In this document: positions 9,388-19,153 of the stretch, one piece after another
How the letters are laid out: each line of letters starts with the position of its first letter
Numbering within the stretch: the stretch's first letter is position 1
The notes under the pieces: model-generated
Seen by the model: the letters and a program-made list of their open reading frames with translations, nothing else
Databases searched by the model: none
What the model was told of the DNA's origin: nothing
From: Bryobacterales bacterium
GTDB lineage: Bacteria > Acidobacteriota > Terriglobia > Bryobacterales > Bryobacteraceae
Assembly (NCBI GenBank): GCA_003162425.1
Contig: PMOK01000082.1
Coordinates: 3,262-67,261 of the forward strand
Direction: 5' to 3'
Length of the DNA: 64,000 nt
Made by a program: the position numbers and the translations under genes

Positions 9388-10626
9388 ATGGCTCTTGTGC
9401 TTTACCGCCGCCATCGCCGTGACTGCAAGGCAGCCCATCCTGAACAGCTCCATACCAGCGAATTCGACGAACGCAAGAAGGGCTATCGGCGCTGCGACTG
9501 CCCCATAGTCGCTTCAGGAACACTTGCCGGCAGGTTCCGAAGGCAGAGTACCGGCACTTGGGAATGGGACACTGCCAAGGCCTTGCTGGCGGCTTTAGAG
9601 CAGGCCGGGAGTTGGGACGCCCAGAAACCCAAACCATCCCAGCCGCCAATCGCGGCAGCCTCCGATCCGCGACGGATCACAATCCTCGAAGCCACCGAAG
9701 CCTACATGGCAACTTGCAAGCACCGGGGCCTTCAGCCTTCCAGCCTCTCCAAATATCGCACCTCGATGAATCAGCTCACAGCCTACTCGGACTCCCGCGG
9801 CTATCTCTTACTCGATCAACTAACCGTTGCCGACATGGATCGGTTCTACGCCTCGTGGAAAGACGGCAAACGGGCAGGGGCTAAGAAGCTCGCCCGCCTC
9901 AAAGCCTTCGTCAAATTCTGCCGCAAGCGCAAATGGCTCAGCGACGACATAACCGAAGACCTGCAGCCGCAGCAAGGATCATCCATTCCGGCGAACAAGA
10001 CACCTTTCACCGACGAGGAACTGAACCGCATTTATGCCGCCTGTGACGTGCTGGGCGGTCCCAAACCGCCGGGACCAGGCGCCAGGGAATGGACCGGCTC
10101 TGATCTGCAAACTTTCATCATGCTTTCGGTGTACACCGGCCTGCGCATCTCAGACGTTGCCACTTTCAACATCAGGGAACGCCTCGAGGGTAACGACGTC
10201 TTTCTCCGCATGCACAAAACCCGGAAACCTCTCTTCACATGGATACCCGATTGGCTGGTAAGTCGCTTGAAAGAGATGGAACAGAAAAACGGGGCATTGA
10301 TATTCCGCACCGGCCAATCATTACAGATGCAAACCATGGCCGAGTTGTGGCGCGTCAAGCTGGCGAAGGCTTTCAAAATAGCGGGCCCATTCGAGGAGCC
10401 TCCACTTCCGCATCGGTTCCGGCATACCTTCGTTCGAATTCTGCTCGAAAAAGGTGTTCCCGTCGCGGATGTGGCAGAGTTAATCGGAGACACAGAAGAG
10501 ATCGTGCGAAGGCACTATGCCCGCTGGGTTCCAGAACGGCAGGCACGACTCACAAAGATCCTCAAGGATGCGTTCGACGACAAGCCGAAACCGAAGCTCG
10601 TTGCACTTCCAGGCGGACGCGGTTAG
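9388..10626 (+). CDS. int: Tyrosine recombinase/integrase
   Basis: TGLRISDVATF, HRFRHTFVRILLEKGVPVADVAELIGD, RRHYARW catalytic motifs; 62 bp downstream of tRNA-Leu. Confidence 0.93.
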   Translation: MALVLYRRHRRDCKAAHPEQLHTSEFDERKKGYRRCDCPIVASGTLAGRFRRQSTGTWEWDTAKALLAALEQAGSWDAQKPKPSQPPIAAASDPRRITILEATEAYMATCKHRGLQPSSLSKYRTSMNQLTAYSDSRGYLLLDQLTVADMDRFYASWKDGKRAGAKKLARLKAFVKFCRKRKWLSDDITEDLQPQQGSSIPANKTPFTDEELNRIYAACDVLGGPKPPGPGAREWTGSDLQTFIMLSVYTGLRISDVATFNIRERLEGNDVFLRMHKTRKPLFTWIPDWLVSRLKEMEQKNGALIFRTGQSLQMQTMAELWRVKLAKAFKIAGPFEEPPLPHRFRHTFVRILLEKGVPVADVAELIGDTEEIVRRHYARWVPERQARLTKILKDAFDDKPKPKLVALPGGRG

Positions 10627-10627
10627 G

Positions 10628-10831
10628 CGACGTTCAGTAGGCGGGTGTGAATGCGCCGCGCGGCGGATTCGGGAATGCTGTAGACCGTGTGCGCTTTCTT
10701 CCTGCCCATTCTGATTTTGATGACACCTGGATCGTCCTTGACGAGCTTGCGCACGGTCTCCCGCCCAACCCCCACAGGCGCGCGAGATCGCCAATTCGAT
10801 AGTGCTTTTCAAAGGTGTTGTCGATCAGCAC
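10628..10831 (-). pseudogene. Frameshifted small HTH/excisionase-like protein
   Basis: YRIGDLARLWGLG then, in another frame, RETVRKLVKDDPGVIKIRMGRKKAHTVYSIPESAARRIHTRL; frame change in the G/C run near 10760-10776. Confidence 0.65.
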
Positions 10832-10872
10832 AGCCAGTAGCCTCTAAATATATGGAGGCGCGACGGCCTGCC

Positions 10873-10911
10873 AATCTCACCCAAAAACAGTACTACAAAA
10901 GCGGTGAGATT
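10873..10911. promoter_or_regulatory. Inverted repeat upstream of parA-like gene
   Basis: AATCTCACC (10873-10881) and GGTGAGATT (10903-10911), perfect 9-bp arms, 21-bp spacer. Confidence 0.55.
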
Positions 10912-10948
10912 TGCCCTTCTCAAATCCTCCTTGAGAGTAGAGGGCAAA

Positions 10949-11716
10949 ATGAACGGCACGAAAACTATTTCCAATTCACCGGCAGCGAGGATGCCTGCGG
11001 CCGGAAAACGAGTGATTCTTTCGATGGGCGGAAAAGGCGGCGTCGGCAAGACCAGTGTGATCACCGGCTTGGCGGAATGGTTCCAGGAAAACTCGATTCC
11101 CGTCAAGCTGCTCGACCTCGACACCGAAAATAAGGCGCGCGGCTCGCTGACGCACTTCTTCGGCGGTCGAGTGCCAAAGGTGAACATCCACACGCCGGCG
11201 GGCCTGGATGCCTTTGTAGACGAGCTTACCGATGGTCCACCCGTAATCCTGGCGGACATGGGCGCGGGCGCCGGTCAGGTGACTTACGACTGGTTCGACA
11301 AGATGTATTCGAACGTCGCGGAGGCTGGAATTGCATTCACCTCCGTTGGCGTCATCACATCCGACCCTGCCAGTGTCGAGAGCGTTCTCGCTTGGGCTTC
11401 CCGGTTACGAGACAGAACCGCTTACTTGATCGTCGAGAACTCCGTCGCAGAACACACCGACTTCCGTTACTGGCGGGAAACGCATCAGGCGCTCTTGTTT
11501 CAACAGAAGTACTCGCCAGCTGTGGTGCGGATGGATTTCCGGCTGCCAGTTCTCGAAAACGCCACAAGAAATCACGGCGTGACGCTCGGCGCGGTCGCCG
11601 CCAGACTCGCCGCCGCCCCGGAGTTGCAGAGGGCATCACTAGTGATGCGGGCGCAGAGCTATCGCAGACGCATGTTCGCTGAATTCGACAAGGTGCAGGA
11701 GCTGCTTTTGCCATGA
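10949..11716 (+). CDS. ParA/MinD-like P-loop ATPase
   Basis: VILSMGGKGGVGKTSVITGLAEWF deviant Walker A, LLDLDTENKA; start chosen at internal ATG. Confidence 0.85.
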   Translation: MNGTKTISNSPAARMPAAGKRVILSMGGKGGVGKTSVITGLAEWFQENSIPVKLLDLDTENKARGSLTHFFGGRVPKVNIHTPAGLDAFVDELTDGPPVILADMGAGAGQVTYDWFDKMYSNVAEAGIAFTSVGVITSDPASVESVLAWASRLRDRTAYLIVENSVAEHTDFRYWRETHQALLFQQKYSPAVVRMDFRLPVLENATRNHGVTLGAVAARLAAAPELQRASLVMRAQSYRRRMFAEFDKVQELLLP

Positions 11717-12501
11717 GCGAGCAGGATGAACTCTTCGAACCCGATCTCATCGATCGCATCGCGAATGCGCTGCCGGTGGAGGTAAGGGCCGAATTCTACC
11801 GCGAGCTTCGCCATTGCCGGTCCCTGCCCGAGAACGACGAGATGCTGCGAATTTTGCGCGCCATGCACTTTTCCGTCTTGATCATGGTGGAGGTACCCGC
11901 CCGGATGGCGACGGAGCGAGAGCGATTCGAACAGACCGCCGCTGGTACAACGAAATTTCTCCAGGATGTGCGGCAATTCACCGAAGAGCATCAGGCGCAG
12001 ATCGATGAGCGACTTGATCAAGTCTCGGCGGACATTGCGGAGGGACTAAAACCGGAAGCTGTTGCCGCCGCGATCAATGAAAGCCTTCGCCAGCAATTCG
12101 TTAAAACAACGATTCCTGAAACCGCCAACGCGCTCGCGGTTACCGCCGCGCAGATAAAGAAGGCCGCTGATGATTTCGTGGATGTAGCTGGGAAACTGGG
12201 AGCCACTTACGATAGTGCATCCGCAGAAGCCCGTAGAGCGATTCAACAACTCGAATGGGCCAGCTCGAAAGCCTTAGAGAGTACAAAACGCGGGGCCGAG
12301 GAGTTAATGCAGGCGTTCGGCAAAGAGTATCGCTGGTGGTTCTTCGTGTTCGTGATTTTGGCGTTTGTACTGGGTCTAGGGCTCGGATTAGTGCTTTTGT
12401 ATTTACACGACCAACGGCCGGCGGTGGTGGATCATGCACCCGTAATGCAGACACACGAACTGAAGCCGACGCCTGCCGTCAAACCGAAGATCAGACACTA
12501 G
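11713..12501 (+). CDS. Hypothetical membrane protein of the mobilization operon
   Basis: 4-bp overlap with parA-like gene; single C-terminal TM (WWFFVFVILAFVLGLGLGLVLLYL). Confidence 0.75.
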   Translation: MSEQDELFEPDLIDRIANALPVEVRAEFYRELRHCRSLPENDEMLRILRAMHFSVLIMVEVPARMATERERFEQTAAGTTKFLQDVRQFTEEHQAQIDERLDQVSADIAEGLKPEAVAAAINESLRQQFVKTTIPETANALAVTAAQIKKAADDFVDVAGKLGATYDSASAEARRAIQQLEWASSKALESTKRGAEELMQAFGKEYRWWFFVFVILAFVLGLGLGLVLLYLHDQRPAVVDHAPVMQTHELKPTPAVKPKIRH

Positions 12502-12510
12502 GATGTTCAG

Positions 12511-15270
12511 ATGCTGACCATCCGTGCCATGTCGGACGGCAAAGGCTATTCATCCCGGCACCTGGAGCACAGCGATTACTACGCCGAGGGTGAGCGCGTG
12601 ACTGGAGTTTGGCACGGGCGTGGAGCGGAGCTGCTGGGGCTAAATGGAGCTGTGAAGACAAATGACTTCGAGGCTCTGCGTCAAGGCCTAGATCCACGAA
12701 AGAAAGAATTTCTGAGAGTCCGCCGCAGTGCAGACCGCACTGCAGTTGACGGGACCAAGCTCGCACAGGGGCGAAGCCTCTACGATTTCACGATCTCGGC
12801 CCCGAAGTCGGTCTCGATACTCGCGATTCTAGGGGGTGACGATCGGTTGATCGAAGCACATCGCATCGCCGTCGCAGAAGCCCTCGAAGAAGCCGAAAAG
12901 TACGCAGCCAGCCGCGTACGGCAAGCGGGCGCGAATGAGGATCGGCCTACCGCAAATCTGGCGCTTGCCGTCTACCACCACGACACCAGCCGCGAACTTG
13001 ATCCGCAGCTGCATACACATTCGGTTGCGGCTAATCTCACATTCGACGGTACGGAAGGCCGCTGGAAGGCGCTGCAGGCGTCGGGGATTTACGAACTCCG
13101 GGCCTATCTTTCCGAGGTCTACCGCAATGCGCTTGCTCGCGAAGCGCGCGCCATGGGGTATGAGATCGAGAATCAGCGTGACGCGAAGGGACGCGATGCC
13201 GGGTTCGAGATCCGGGGCGTACCGCAGGACCTCCTGGCAAAGTTCAGCCAGCGCAGCCGCCAACGCGATGAGGCAATTGCTGTTTTTGTCGAGCAACAGG
13301 GACGGAAGCCGACCGACAATGAAATCGCAGTGCTGGTTCGAGAGTCACGGGCCGACAAGCTCGCGGAGATTTCGACGCAGGAACTGCGCGAAAAGCAGCG
13401 GGCTCGGCTGACTCCGGACGAAAAGAAGGCGCTTGTTCGGGCGCGCAGCATGCAGGCGCCTACTTTGTCGGTCGCATCAAGCTCTTCTTCGCTGGATTAC
13501 GCCAAGGACCACATTTTCGAACGTGTATCGGTCGCTCAGGACCATGAGCTCCTTACCGAGGCCCTCCGGCATGGCCGAGGACGAATCCGACTCAACGAGT
13601 TGAAGGGCGAACTGAGCGTCCAGGAGTCGGCCGGCCGGGTATTGCGCTCAGGGCGCGAGATCGCTACGGAAACCAGTCTGGAACGAGAGCAGAAAATGAT
13701 TGCTACGGTTAACCGTGGACTGGGCGGATTCGACCCGCTCGTTGGTGCTCATAGGTTTGTCGTCTCAGACAGTTTGCGCCCCGAACAGAAGCATGCCGTG
13801 GAGTTCGTGCTCCGATCGTGCGATCTGGCGGTAAGCATCAGTGGCGCCGCAGGGACCGGTAAGACCGCAACGTTGAAAGAACTTCGGCGAGGGCTGATGG
13901 AATCTGGCCGTGCGGTACTTGCTGTCGCCCCTACGATGAGCGCCGTAGAGGAACTGCAGAAGGTGGGTTTCGCTGACGCGATCACCGTCGAGCGGCTGCT
14001 CGAAGATCCCAGCATTCGAGGTGGCTTCCGAGGCAAGGTAATCATCCTCGACGAGGCTGGCATGGTTTCGGCGCGTCAAATGGCGAAGCTGCTGCGATTG
14101 GCAGAGGAATGCTCCCTACGGGTGGTCTTCAGCGGCGATACCAAACAGATCCGAAGCGTGGAAGCAGGCGACGCCCTGCGAATACTGGAAAAGGAATCGC
14201 GCCTCAAGACGGTTACTCTGACTCAGGTACAGCGGCAAAGCAGGAAAGACTATCGCACCGCGATGGAGGCGCTTCGCCAGAACCCGGAGCGAGGATTCGC
14301 CAAACTCGATGCGATGGGGGCCGTTCGTGAGGTCGCGTTCTCCGATCGAGCCGCGACCATAGCCGATGCGTATGCCGATGCTGCAGGCCAAACTCTGGTC
14401 GTCTGCGCGACTCACGATGAGATCGACCGAGTGACCGAGGCGATACGCGAAGGCAGGAAAGCAAGCGGGCAACTGGGCACGGGTATGCCCCTCACCCGGC
14501 ACGTCTCGCTCAACTGGACAGCCGCACAGAAGGCTGATCTGCAGAACTATCGGCCAGGGCAACTGCTGGGCTTTCACCGGGCCGTCAGCTCCATTCGAAA
14601 GCACGAGACTGTTGAGGTCTTGGGTACAGCACCAAACGGTATCGTGGTTCGTGCTGCAGCCGGAAAGGAATCCACTATCTCTCGGAGGCACGCTGGGAGC
14701 TTCGATGTGCTGGAGGCGAAACCCATTGAAGTGTCGCCTGGCGATCGGCTCCTGCTCACCGCCAATCGTCGTGATGCTGGATTGCGCATAACAAACGGCG
14801 AATTGGTCACCGTCTCCTCCGTCGATGCCCGTGGTCGGATTCAGATAGAAGGTGGCCGCACTCTGCCTGCGGATTACAAGAGCTTTACTCATGGCTACGC
14901 TGTCACCGCGCATCGCAGCCAAGGCAAGACGGTCGATTCGGTCATTCTGTCGGGCGACGGCATGCAAAAGGAGTTGTTCTATGTTGCCGCCTCGCGTGGC
15001 CGGCATAGCGTGTCAGTGATCACGACCGACAAGGAACGTCTGCAACAGACGGTAGGCAGGTCCATGGCGAGAACCTCGGCCACGGAGCTATTGCGTGGCA
15101 AAGAGGCCTGCTTGCGCCAGGGAACCCCGCGAGGGATGGAAATGGCGCGAGAAATGGTTCGAAGAGCGGCGGCGTTGTTGAGTTCCGCTGCGAAGCAGAT
15201 TATCCAGCAAGAAGTAGTTCGAATCCGATCGCGAAAGGAGCGCAGACGTGAACGTGGTCTCGGGCGGTAA
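12511..15270 (+). CDS. MobF-family relaxase-helicase (TrwC/TraI-like)
   Basis: DFTISAPKSVSILAILGGD, HHDTSRELDPQLHTHSVAANLT three-histidine motif, SGAAGTGKTATLKEL Walker A, VIILDEAGMV Walker B. Confidence 0.93.
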   Translation: MLTIRAMSDGKGYSSRHLEHSDYYAEGERVTGVWHGRGAELLGLNGAVKTNDFEALRQGLDPRKKEFLRVRRSADRTAVDGTKLAQGRSLYDFTISAPKSVSILAILGGDDRLIEAHRIAVAEALEEAEKYAASRVRQAGANEDRPTANLALAVYHHDTSRELDPQLHTHSVAANLTFDGTEGRWKALQASGIYELRAYLSEVYRNALAREARAMGYEIENQRDAKGRDAGFEIRGVPQDLLAKFSQRSRQRDEAIAVFVEQQGRKPTDNEIAVLVRESRADKLAEISTQELREKQRARLTPDEKKALVRARSMQAPTLSVASSSSSLDYAKDHIFERVSVAQDHELLTEALRHGRGRIRLNELKGELSVQESAGRVLRSGREIATETSLEREQKMIATVNRGLGGFDPLVGAHRFVVSDSLRPEQKHAVEFVLRSCDLAVSISGAAGTGKTATLKELRRGLMESGRAVLAVAPTMSAVEELQKVGFADAITVERLLEDPSIRGGFRGKVIILDEAGMVSARQMAKLLRLAEECSLRVVFSGDTKQIRSVEAGDALRILEKESRLKTVTLTQVQRQSRKDYRTAMEALRQNPERGFAKLDAMGAVREVAFSDRAATIADAYADAAGQTLVVCATHDEIDRVTEAIREGRKASGQLGTGMPLTRHVSLNWTAAQKADLQNYRPGQLLGFHRAVSSIRKHETVEVLGTAPNGIVVRAAAGKESTISRRHAGSFDVLEAKPIEVSPGDRLLLTANRRDAGLRITNGELVTVSSVDARGRIQIEGGRTLPADYKSFTHGYAVTAHRSQGKTVDSVILSGDGMQKELFYVAASRGRHSVSVITTDKERLQQTVGRSMARTSATELLRGKEACLRQGTPRGMEMAREMVRRAAALLSSAAKQIIQQEVVRIRSRKERRRERGLGR

Positions 15271-15574
15271 CGTACCCTGGGTAGTCAGCTCAGGTGATCC
15301 GGCAGCGACACTTGAGATCGTGCTGCAAACCCAAACCTTGATCCTCTCCTGGCATCAGTTTGTCTGCGGCGAGGGCAATAGCGAGGAGCTACGAATCGCC
15401 TTCGCCAGTCATGATGTGGTCATAAGGGGTGCTGGGCTTGATGCGCTGCTGCCCGCGATTGCCTCCCATCGGGTCGTATCGCTTCGCGAGAGCCTGCGTT
15501 CTGAGCGTTTTTCCGGCCAGGCGGGGCGGTGCATTCATGAAATCGTCGTCCGAAGGATCGAGAGTGAGTTATGA
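15248..15574 (+). CDS. Hypothetical protein
   Basis: ORF overlapping the 3' end of the relaxase gene by 23 bp. Confidence 0.5.
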   Translation: MNVVSGGNVPWVVSSGDPAATLEIVLQTQTLILSWHQFVCGEGNSEELRIAFASHDVVIRGAGLDALLPAIASHRVVSLRESLRSERFSGQAGRCIHEIVVRRIESEL

Positions 15575-15669
15575 AGCCAATGCGCGCGGTGTGTGGTGAG
15601 AAGTGGCAATTGAGCGTGGCAAATGGTTTCGCTCTCCTTCGAGAGCGTTATTTGGAAATAGACACCATC

Positions 15670-15712
15670 CCTAAGCCTTGCGGCTTAGGTTCGGGCGGCC
15701 CGCTGAGCGGGC
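15670..15712. repeat. Two adjacent hairpins, candidate oriT component
   Basis: CCTAAGCC-TTGC-GGCTTAGG (15670-15689) and GCCCGC-TGA-GCGGGC (15698-15712). Confidence 0.5.
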
Positions 15713-15727
15713 TGTATAACCCGGATG

Positions 15728-15782
15728 TGTCCCGCACTTGTCCGACTTTTGTCCCGGTTTTGTCCCGCATTTGTTCAGCTTC
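15728..15782 (+). repeat. Five 11-bp iterons, consensus TGTCCCGCNTT (last copy degenerate)
   Basis: TGTCCCGCACT TGTCCGACTTT TGTCCCGGTTT TGTCCCGCATT TGTTCAGCTTC, starts at 15728, 15739, 15750, 15761, 15772. Confidence 0.8.
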
Positions 15783-15803
15783 ATTTTACGCTCCGGAGGA
15801 CCG

Positions 15804-16241
15804 ATGGAAGACGAGTTTCACGATGTTTTGAGCAGCGTAAACGCGAAACAGGGCCGCTCGCGCTTGGAGCCGTACGGCGAACTCGTGGAGGCGTTGCGAT
15901 GCCGTGGCTTCACGTGTAGGGATATTACCGCTCTACTATTGGAGAAGTGTCAGTTCAAAACGTCGAAAAGTGCTGTCGGCCGGTTGGTGCGAGCGCGAGC
16001 GCGTAGGCGACGGAATGCCGCCCGCCAAATCTCGCGCGGTGTAGCGATACCGCCCCCGATTGTTGCCAAAAGAGCGGGATTGCATTCTGGGCCCGCACCC
16101 AGTGAAAACGAAGTCCAGCAGAGAATCGCAGCAATGAAGGCGCGGAAGCCGGCCATAACGGCATCTGAGAATGACTTCTACTTCGACCCAACTGAACCGC
16201 TCCGGCTCATCGATCCGGGAAAACGGGATTCAAACGACTAA
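15804..16241 (+). CDS. Small putative DNA-binding/mobilization accessory protein
   Basis: GRSRLEPYGELVEALRCRGFTCRDITALLLEKCQFKTSKSAVGRLVRAR HTH-like region; start 22 bp after the iterons. Confidence 0.65.
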   Translation: MEDEFHDVLSSVNAKQGRSRLEPYGELVEALRCRGFTCRDITALLLEKCQFKTSKSAVGRLVRARARRRRNAARQISRGVAIPPPIVAKRAGLHSGPAPSENEVQQRIAAMKARKPAITASENDFYFDPTEPLRLIDPGKRDSND

Positions 16242-16925
16242 TCAATCGACGTCCCGTCGCATCTCAAGGCCGCACGACAGAATCAGATCCCCAACTGCCC
16301 CTAAAGCTTATCGTCTCCGAATATCGTATCCATTCGGTCCATGTATTTGACGCTGAACGCCCAATCCCGGTCCGGTTCGCCACTGTCTCCGCGAACAATT
16401 GTACTTTCGATCTACACTTCCGCAGACGGAGGGCAGTCGAAGAGCTAATAGCTGCTTTAGCAGCCCCGGTAAAATCCGACTATGCTGTCGCACTTGCCCA
16501 GAGGACGTTCCCAGCGAACACCCCACGCGCTGAAGACTGGATTTCGTCCGGGCCGCAGCGGCGCCTGCGAAGCCCGCTTGTATCAGGCCACGGGCGTCTT
16601 GAATGGTTAAGGCGAACCACCCGCAAAACGAGTGGCGGCGAGTGACTTGCATGAGGCCATCGCCTATATGCGGAAATGGCATTCCGACTTGGACACTCTA
16701 TATGTCGAATTGGTGGCGCTGATCGAAGTGTTGTCCGGCTCCCCGCTAAACTAGATTAATCTTCTCTTGGATGCCTTGGAAGCTCGCACGTACTACGCGT
16801 ACTCCTAGCTAGACCGCTAAACTGCTTTCCGCGTTTGCTTTTTAACAGCGGAATTATCCTCAGTACGGCCCTACCCACCCTTCCCTGGCGAAAAAGCGGC
16901 TTCCGTTGTTAACCACTGGGGGAAA

Positions 16926-16949
16926 GTTCGAGTCCTACCTGCGGCGCCA
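16926..16949 (+). other. tRNA 3'-end-like fragment (possible att scar)
   Basis: GTTCGAGTCCTACCTGCGGCGCCA: T-loop, 5-nt, 7-nt, discriminator and CCA spacing as in a tRNA 3' half; no matching 5' half seen. Confidence 0.4.
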
Positions 16950-17206
16950 AGACTTCATATAACGAACTGGCACCGCCGTTTTGTTGCGCGAAATGAAACC
17001 GGGCGCCACAAAACGGAGCCACACCGAACGAATCTGGACCAAACCCATTCCGTACAGCACGATCGGCTATAATCCGAGTGTCTCGGCGTATTGGAGCCGG
17101 ACCCTACTACTCGATTCGACCAGAGTCATGCGCATCAAATTGCGGCCACCGCTGGTCATTCGCTTAGGCGGAGCGCCAGTGACGTATTCTGACTAAAGGT
17201 TCGAAA

Positions 17207-19153
17207 ATGGCACGGCAATTCCATGGGCTCGGTTTTTTGCTGCTGTCGGTGGCGTCCGTCTGTCCTGCCGCCGATACTCCTGTCGCGCACTTCATCGGAC
17301 CGGAAGCCTGCGCGCGGTGCCATCGGGCCATTGCCGCTCAGCAAAAGCAAACAGCAATGGCAGCCACTTGGCAAGGAGGCCTCACAGCGTGGCTTCCACC
17401 GGCCTTTCAGGCTTCAGCCGCTGACGATCTTCCCTACGAACTCAAGCGCATGGGCGAAGCTTTCACCTACTCCGTCGGCTTCGGCGGCACGCAGTTGACC
17501 TTGCCCGTCGAAGTCTTGATGGGTGGTCGGCGCCATGGGATCGGTTTCCTGGTCTCCATCCGCGAACTCGATGGCATTCCCCTGGCGCGGCCGGCGCTGG
17601 TTCAGACCCGGTACGAGTGGAGTCCGGAAAGGAAACAACTGCTGCTCGCGCCAGGCTGTATACTCGCGAAGCCGCAAACGCTCGACGCCGCGTTAGGCGT
17701 CGTCCTGAGTCCGACGTTCGAATCGCGCTGCCTCAGTTGCCATGGTCAGCCCGGCACCCTGGGAAGCGGCAGGGACGGCGGCGTCGGTTGTGAAAGCTGC
17801 CACGGTCCCGGTTCTGGTCATCTTCTGGCGGTGAACGAAGGTCACCCCATGCAAGGCATCGTCAATCCTAAGCGCTTGTCGCCCGAAGATAGCATCGATG
17901 TCTGCGCCCGCTGCCATATCGGTTTGGGGCGGTTATCCGATCCTTCGACAGACGACTTGCTGGTTGCAAATCAAGTCCTTGCTCTGCGGGGCTCAGAGTG
18001 TTTTCTTCAAAGCGGCAAAGCCATTTCCTGCAACACTTGCCATGATCCTCACAATGACGCGACCGGAGCTCGCCGAGCGGTTAAGGTATGCCTCAACTGT
18101 CACGCCGCAAGCGCGAAACCACACGCTGCGCTGTGCCCCGTGAATGCATCCGGCGGCTGCGTCGGTTGCCACATGCCGTCCGTGGAAATGGGTCCGCTGC
18201 ATTTGGTGGATCATGCGATCCGCGTTCATCCGGAACAAGGGGTGCCGGCCGTAACACCTGGCGCCGCCCTGCGGACACAGATCCGGCCTGTGAGTGAATA
18301 CTTGCGTCTCATCACAACGAATTCGAGTGAAGCTGCCGCTGCCGCGCGCAATCGGCTTCAGGGTGGGGAATCTTTCTACGACGTTGCGCGCGAGGTTTCG
18401 ATCAATCCCGCCGCGCCTATCGGAGGCTATCTAGGCCGCAAGACACTCGCGGAGTTAGACCCAAAGCTTGCAGACGAGGCGGCCCGTCTTGGTCATGGCG
18501 AGACGAGCGCGGTTTTCGAGAGCGCCGGACGATGGGTCATCCTGCAACGCCTGTCCCGCGATTTTCGCCTGCAGGCCGAACAGATGGAACGACAAGCCGA
18601 AGACTTAGCGACGCGCGATGATCCCGTCGCCGCCATCGGGAAGGCGCAGGAAGCGCTCATCGTCTATCCGCACTTCCTTCGCGCTCTTGATTTCATAGGG
18701 GTCACGCTTGCGGCCGCCGGCAATCCCAAACGAGCCGCCGAGGTGTTGAGCACAGCTACGCGCTTTTATCCAAACGATGCCGGCACGGAGTTTGCGCTCG
18801 GCTCCGCGCTGGAACTGCTCAATGACAAAGCCGGCGCGGCCGCGGCGTACCAGCGAGCCATATCGCTCGAAGAGGACTTCACCGCCGCCTACGGAAACTT
18901 GGGGCGAATCTCGTACTCATTGGGTGATTGGCAAAGTGCTATCGCGACCTTTCGGCGCGGTCTTCAAATCAATCCGCTCTCCGCCGAACTCAACTACGAT
19001 TTAGGACTCGCCTTGACCCGTAGCGGCGACGTTGCCGGCGCCCGGCAAGCATTGGCATTGGCGCTTAGATTGGACCCCACTCTCACTGAGCCGGGTGTTC
19101 GTAAGCGCGGCGTTCCGCAACCAGGCCAAGCGGCGCACCGGGAGAATCCGTGA
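17207..19153 (+). CDS. Heptahaem-type c-type cytochrome with parvulin-like and TPR domains
   Basis: 7 CxxCH motifs; GGESFYDVAREVSINPAAPIGGYLG..LGHGETSAVFESAGRWVILQ parvulin-like; C-terminal TPRs; signal peptide. Confidence 0.85.
   Translation: MARQFHGLGFLLLSVASVCPAADTPVAHFIGPEACARCHRAIAAQQKQTAMAATWQGGLTAWLPPAFQASAADDLPYELKRMGEAFTYSVGFGGTQLTLPVEVLMGGRRHGIGFLVSIRELDGIPLARPALVQTRYEWSPERKQLLLAPGCILAKPQTLDAALGVVLSPTFESRCLSCHGQPGTLGSGRDGGVGCESCHGPGSGHLLAVNEGHPMQGIVNPKRLSPEDSIDVCARCHIGLGRLSDPSTDDLLVANQVLALRGSECFLQSGKAISCNTCHDPHNDATGARRAVKVCLNCHAASAKPHAALCPVNASGGCVGCHMPSVEMGPLHLVDHAIRVHPEQGVPAVTPGAALRTQIRPVSEYLRLITTNSSEAAAAARNRLQGGESFYDVAREVSINPAAPIGGYLGRKTLAELDPKLADEAARLGHGETSAVFESAGRWVILQRLSRDFRLQAEQMERQAEDLATRDDPVAAIGKAQEALIVYPHFLRALDFIGVTLAAAGNPKRAAEVLSTATRFYPNDAGTEFALGSALELLNDKAGAAAAYQRAISLEEDFTAAYGNLGRISYSLGDWQSAIATFRRGLQINPLSAELNYDLGLALTRSGDVAGARQALALALRLDPTLTEPGVRKRGVPQPGQAAHRENP

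Noticed and set aside
14116-15006. Minus-strand ORF of 296 aa
   Set aside because: Antisense to the relaxase helicase domain; no family signature.
16308-16682. Minus-strand ORF of 124 aa in the gap between backbone and cargo
   Set aside because: No motif, no convincing start or neighbour coupling; region appears degenerate.
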